Source: Oscillospiraceae bacterium UBA3851 (GTDB lineage: Bacteria > Bacillota > Clostridia > Oscillospirales > Oscillospiraceae). Taken from it: DNA of 14,513 nucleotides. Location: the NCBI GenBank assembly GCA_002392625.1, contig DGHJ01000056.1:6568-21080 (forward strand), read 5' to 3'. Of this stretch, positions 11,867-14,513 are shown one piece after another. The translations under genes and the position numbers were made by a program. Below the pieces are notes generated by a model. It was not told where the DNA came from, did no database searches, and was given only the letters and a program-made list of their open reading frames with translations. Numbering within the stretch: the stretch's first letter is position 1; every line of letters begins with the position of its first letter.

Positions 11867-13282
11867 ATGTGGACAGAGGAACAGATCCGGGCGCTGCTGG
11901 ACGGACAGCGGGCGTTTTTCCGCAGCGGACAGACGCTGGACGTGGGCTGGCGCAGGGAGCAGCTGAAAAAGCTCCGGCAGGCGGTGCAGGCCCACGAGGC
12001 CGAGATCACTGCGGCACTGGCCGCCGATCTGGGCCGCAGCGAGGCGGAGGCCTACTTCTGCGACATCGGCAGCGTGATCCTGGAGATCAACGAGACGCTC
12101 CGCGGCCTGGGGCGCTGGGCACGGCCGGAGACCCATTTCAGCGGCTTTGTGTGCTTCCCCAGCCTGGTGACCAAGGTCTACCCCATGCCCTACGGCGTCA
12201 CGCTGATTATCAGCCCCTTCAATTTTCCGTTTCTCCTGTCTCTGGGCGTGCTGACAGCCGCCATCGCCGGCGGCAACACCGCCGTCATCAAGGCCAGCTC
12301 CAAGTCCCCCCGCTCCACAGCGGTGCTGCGCAAGCTGATCGGTGAGACATTCCCCCCGGAATACGTCACGGTGGTGGACGGGGGCCACGACACGGCGGAT
12401 CTGTGCCTTGCCCAGCGGTTCGACAAGATCTTCTACACCGGCTCGCCCCGCGTGGGCAAGCACGTGATGGAGGCCGCGTCCAGACACCTGACCCCCGTGG
12501 CCCTGGAGCTGGGCGGCGAGACGGGCAACTGGTGCGTGGTGCGCGCCGACGCCGATCTGCGGGACGCTGCCCGCAAGATCGTGTTTTTCAAGCTGTGCAA
12601 CAGCGGCCAGATCTGCATCGACATCAACCAGGTGGCCGTGGCGGAGGAGGTAGCAGAGGACTTCCTGGCCGCCCTCCGCTCTGAGCTGGTTCGCCAGATC
12701 GGCGAAAACGCCGTGGAGCACCCGGAATACCCCCGCCTCATCACCGCCGAGGCCTGGCGCAAGTGCGCGGCGGAGGCGGAGCAGTATCGGGATCGCATCG
12801 TCATCGGCGGCTTTGGCGACGAGGCGTCACAGCGGTACGCCCCCACGGTGATCTACCCTGTAGCCGTGGACGAGGAGATTGTGAACCACGAGCTATTCTC
12901 CCCCCTGCTGCCGGTGGTGCCCTATACGGACAGAGACATTGACGCCCTCATGGACGCCATCGCCGGCCGGGAGCACGGACTGGCACTGTACCTCTTCACC
13001 CGCGACAAGGCCTGGGCGCGGCGGGTCATGTCCAGCCAGCAGTACGGCGGCGGCTGCGTCAACGAGGTGTGCCTCCATCTGATGGTCCGGGGTGTGCCCT
13101 TTAACGGCACCGGCCACTCCGGCATGGGCGCCTACCACGGCCGGTGGGGCTTCCGGGAGTTCACCCACCCCTCCACGGTGCTGTTTGGCTCCACGAAGTT
13201 CAACCTCCCCCTGCGGGAGCACCCCTACGGCGGCAAAAAGAACGCCTGGAAGATGAAGCTGCTCCGCCTCTTCGAGCGTTGA
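11867..13282 (+). CDS. Aldehyde dehydrogenase, class 3 (fatty aldehyde) type
   Basis: 471 residues from ATG 11867, which has AGAAGGA at 11850-11856. ATG 11846, overlapping the PAP2 stop, would add seven residues and is a real alternative. Catalytic landmarks are complete: NFPF (Asn119), IKAS (Lys142), LELGGE (general base Glu214) and GQIC (nucleophile Cys250), with the ALDH3-type ending HSGMGAYHGRWGFREFTHP (417-435). These enzymes oxidise aldehydes to acids with NAD(P)+. Class 3 members, including the long-chain fatty aldehyde enzymes, often have a C-terminal membrane-associated tail; here the end is basic (KKNAWKMKLLRLFER) and could be amphipathic. Two usually conserved residues differ: PFNG for PFGG, and LELGGET for LELGGKS. 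Linkage to an acyltransferase and a PAP2 enzyme points to a lipid-derived aldehyde as substrate, which is inference. Confidence 0.92.
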   Translation: MWTEEQIRALLDGQRAFFRSGQTLDVGWRREQLKKLRQAVQAHEAEITAALAADLGRSEAEAYFCDIGSVILEINETLRGLGRWARPETHFSGFVCFPSLVTKVYPMPYGVTLIISPFNFPFLLSLGVLTAAIAGGNTAVIKASSKSPRSTAVLRKLIGETFPPEYVTVVDGGHDTADLCLAQRFDKIFYTGSPRVGKHVMEAASRHLTPVALELGGETGNWCVVRADADLRDAARKIVFFKLCNSGQICIDINQVAVAEEVAEDFLAALRSELVRQIGENAVEHPEYPRLITAEAWRKCAAEAEQYRDRIVIGGFGDEASQRYAPTVIYPVAVDEEIVNHELFSPLLPVVPYTDRDIDALMDAIAGREHGLALYLFTRDKAWARRVMSSQQYGGGCVNEVCLHLMVRGVPFNGTGHSGMGAYHGRWGFREFTHPSTVLFGSTKFNLPLREHPYGGKKNAWKMKLLRLFER

Positions 13283-13295
13283 GCCGCTTTTTTTT
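13274..13295 (+). terminator. Possible weak terminator at the ALDH stop
   Basis: AGCG (13275-13278) pairs with CGCT (13285-13288) across a six-base loop containing the stop codon, and eight Ts follow (13288-13295). The stem is short, so efficiency is uncertain. Confidence 0.4.
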
Positions 13296-13350
13296 GACAG
13301 AAACCGGCAAAAGGTATATGCTGACTAACGGAATATAACATAGCGGGAAC

Positions 13351-13381
13351 AGGACGCCGCCCTGGCCGGGCGGCGTCCTTT
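13351..13381. terminator. Hairpin between convergent ALDH and GNAT genes
   Basis: A perfect 12-bp stem (13351-13362 with 13368-13379) with a five-base loop and only three Ts on the plus strand. It lies nine bases from the GNAT stop and probably serves both directions. Confidence 0.7.
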
Positions 13382-13389
13382 ATGTCTGT

Positions 13390-13842
13390 TCATTTCTCCG
13401 TCAGATCCAGCTGATAGATGCAGTGGTCCTCGATGCCCTCGTACCAGGCGAAGTAGTCAGCGGGAACGGAAACGATCTCCATCAGTCGCCCGCCGGCCAG
13501 CTCGATGGTGCGGCGGGAGGCCGCGTTGGATTCGCCGCAGGTGACGTACACCCGCTCCATGCCGTGATACCGAGCCACGGGCAGCACCAGCTTCAGCGCC
13601 GAGAGTGCATAATGGTGACCCCGGTCAGTCTCGTTGACCTCGTAGCCGATGTGGCCGTTGTAGCAGCTGTGGTAGTTGTCCCCGATGCGGACGCTGATCT
13701 TCCCCACCTGCCGGTCATCCACGCAGACGTCGTAGTAGTAAAAGGGGAGCACGGCCCCGCCGCCGGGGTTCTTCTCGATGAGCGCCAGGCGCATCCCGTT
13801 CTCGCCGGGGATCACGTCGAACCGGTCCGTAAAGGGAAACAC
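13390..13842 (-). CDS. GNAT family N-acetyltransferase
   Basis: 150 residues from GTG 13842, chosen because GGGAGGG lies just upstream within the end of the preceding gene; an in-frame ATG at 13872 would overlap that gene and lacks a site. The fold signature is present: a substrate-side strand (VGKISVRIGD, 46-55), GYEVNETDRGHHYA (66-79), where RGHHYA stands for the acetyl-CoA pyrophosphate loop, a following helix (LSALKLVLPVARYHG), and VTCGESNAASRRTIELAGG (100-118), the usual GNAT C-terminal block. Such enzymes transfer acetyl from acetyl-CoA to an amine; the acceptor cannot be read from sequence. Its GTG starts two bases after the DUF2461 stop, so the two genes are translationally coupled. 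Confidence 0.88.
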   Translation of the reverse strand: MFPFTDRFDVIPGENGMRLALIEKNPGGGAVLPFYYYDVCVDDRQVGKISVRIGDNYHSCYNGHIGYEVNETDRGHHYALSALKLVLPVARYHGMERVYVTCGESNAASRRTIELAGGRLMEIVSVPADYFAWYEGIEDHCIYQLDLTEK

Positions 13843-13844
13843 GG

Positions 13845-14513
13845 TCAGCCCTCCCGGTACGCCTGGGCACACAGGGCGGCGAAGTAGCGGTAGAAGGGCA
13901 CCAGTTCCTTGAGCCCGGCGATGATCTCATCGGCCAGCGCTGGGGAATAGATCTTCTCGTCCAGGGGCGTCGTGTGCTCCAGATTGATGGATTTCTTCTG
14001 GTACCAGGGCTGCAGCAGCGGCCCCACGTCCCCCTTGGGCTTGGCGTAGCTGGGGCCGCCCAGCACGAAGGTGGTCTGGCGGTTGAACTTCTCCACCAGC
14101 GCGGCCAGCTTCTCCGGGTGCTCCGCAATGTCCCGGCGATAGCGGTCCATCAGCTCCCTCTCCGCCGCCCAGAAGCCCATGCCGTAGCTGTAATACTCCG
14201 GGGCGATCTCAAAGTAGAAGGTCGGCCGGCCGGTCCAGTCCTCGTCCCCGGTGCGGACGCAGAACCACAGGTGGTCCTTGTACGGTCCCCTGCCGTAGAG
14301 CCGCCGGGCGTCCCGGTAGATGCGGGAGACCTTCAGCATCAGCGGCTCGTCCTGCAGCTCTGCCGCCAGCGCGTCGTAAACCTGCTCGCCCAGCTGGCGG
14401 GTGGGCTGCAACAGGTGCTGCTGATAGATTTCCTTCCGGGGAGTAAACCACTCCCGGTCGTTGTTGAAGCGAATTCCCCACATGAAATCCACCGTCTCCT
14501 GGGTATAGCCTTG
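13845..14513 (-). CDS. DUF2461 family protein (5' end outside window)
   Basis: About 222 codons are visible. The frame is open to the window edge, with GYTQETVDFMWGIRFNNDRE at its N-terminal side, so only a few residues at most should be missing; GTG 14492 is probably not the start. NNDREWF followed by KVSRIYRDARR and YGRGPYKDH is the signature of DUF2461 (TIGR02453), a conserved uncharacterised family. Family members are about 220 residues, so this one is nearly complete. No membrane segment or signal peptide is seen, and it is presumably cytoplasmic. It lies directly before the GNAT gene in the same operon. The promoter is outside the window. Confidence 0.9.
   Translation of the reverse strand, partial: QGYTQETVDFMWGIRFNNDREWFTPRKEIYQQHLLQPTRQLGEQVYDALAAELQDEPLMLKVSRIYRDARRLYGRGPYKDHLWFCVRTGDEDWTGRPTFYFEIAPEYYSYGMGFWAAERELMDRYRRDIAEHPEKLAALVEKFNRQTTFVLGGPSYAKPKGDVGPLLQPWYQKKSINLEHTTPLDEKIYSPALADEIIAGLKELVPFYRYFAALCAQAYREG

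Overview
The window is GC-rich (roughly 60-65%) DNA that reads as the chromosome of an anaerobic, spore-forming Bacillota, most likely a gut Oscillospiraceae/Clostridia relative. This is judged from the conserved yab sporulation/division cluster, YabP and YabQ, a SpoVB-type flippase, a hemZ-type radical SAM enzyme, strong AGGAGG ribosome binding sites, and short Clostridia-like sigma-A promoters. No rRNA, tRNA, CRISPR array, insertion sequence or phage gene is visible.

Layout. Positions 2-5650 (+) hold a housekeeping and sporulation block: the 3' part of hemZ, a SpoVB/YabM-like lipid flippase, mazG, hup (HU), rqcP (YabO), yabP, yabQ, divIC and yabR. This is essentially the Bacillus subtilis yabM-yabN-yabO-yabP-yabQ-divIC-yabR order with hup inserted. 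It is followed by an SDR oxidoreductase (5739-6473, +) and a bidirectional terminator. Positions 6564-9090 (-) hold a two-gene operon: a radical SAM/SPASM enzyme followed, with one base between stop and start, by a secreted/membrane-anchored protein whose cytoplasmic tail carries a Gly-rich stretch and an eight-cysteine Cys-Ala repeat. This is the best candidate for an undescribed system, a modification enzyme with an unusual membrane-bound substrate. A 355-base divergent region separates it from hpf (long ribosome hibernation factor, 9446-9985, +). That region contains promoters for both sides and plus-strand secondary structure in the place where raiA-motif RNAs are usually found.

Positions 9986-10393 hold a palindromic terminator, a 30-bp dyad sitting over a predicted promoter, and a second promoter. 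Then comes a tight three-gene operon (10394-13282, +): a PlsC-like acyltransferase, an Aur1-type PAP2 membrane enzyme and a class-3 aldehyde dehydrogenase, suggesting lipid or lipid-aldehyde metabolism. The end of the window carries a convergent operon (-) with a DUF2461 protein, cut by the window edge, and a GNAT acetyltransferase.

Regulation that can be read directly: a sigma-E-type promoter lies in the 5' arm of a terminator-like hairpin before yabP. Transcripts arriving from rqcP would therefore fold the hairpin and hide the yabP ribosome binding site, while mother-cell transcripts would start inside the loop and escape it. Weaker versions of the same compact arrangement occur before rqcP and before the SDR gene.
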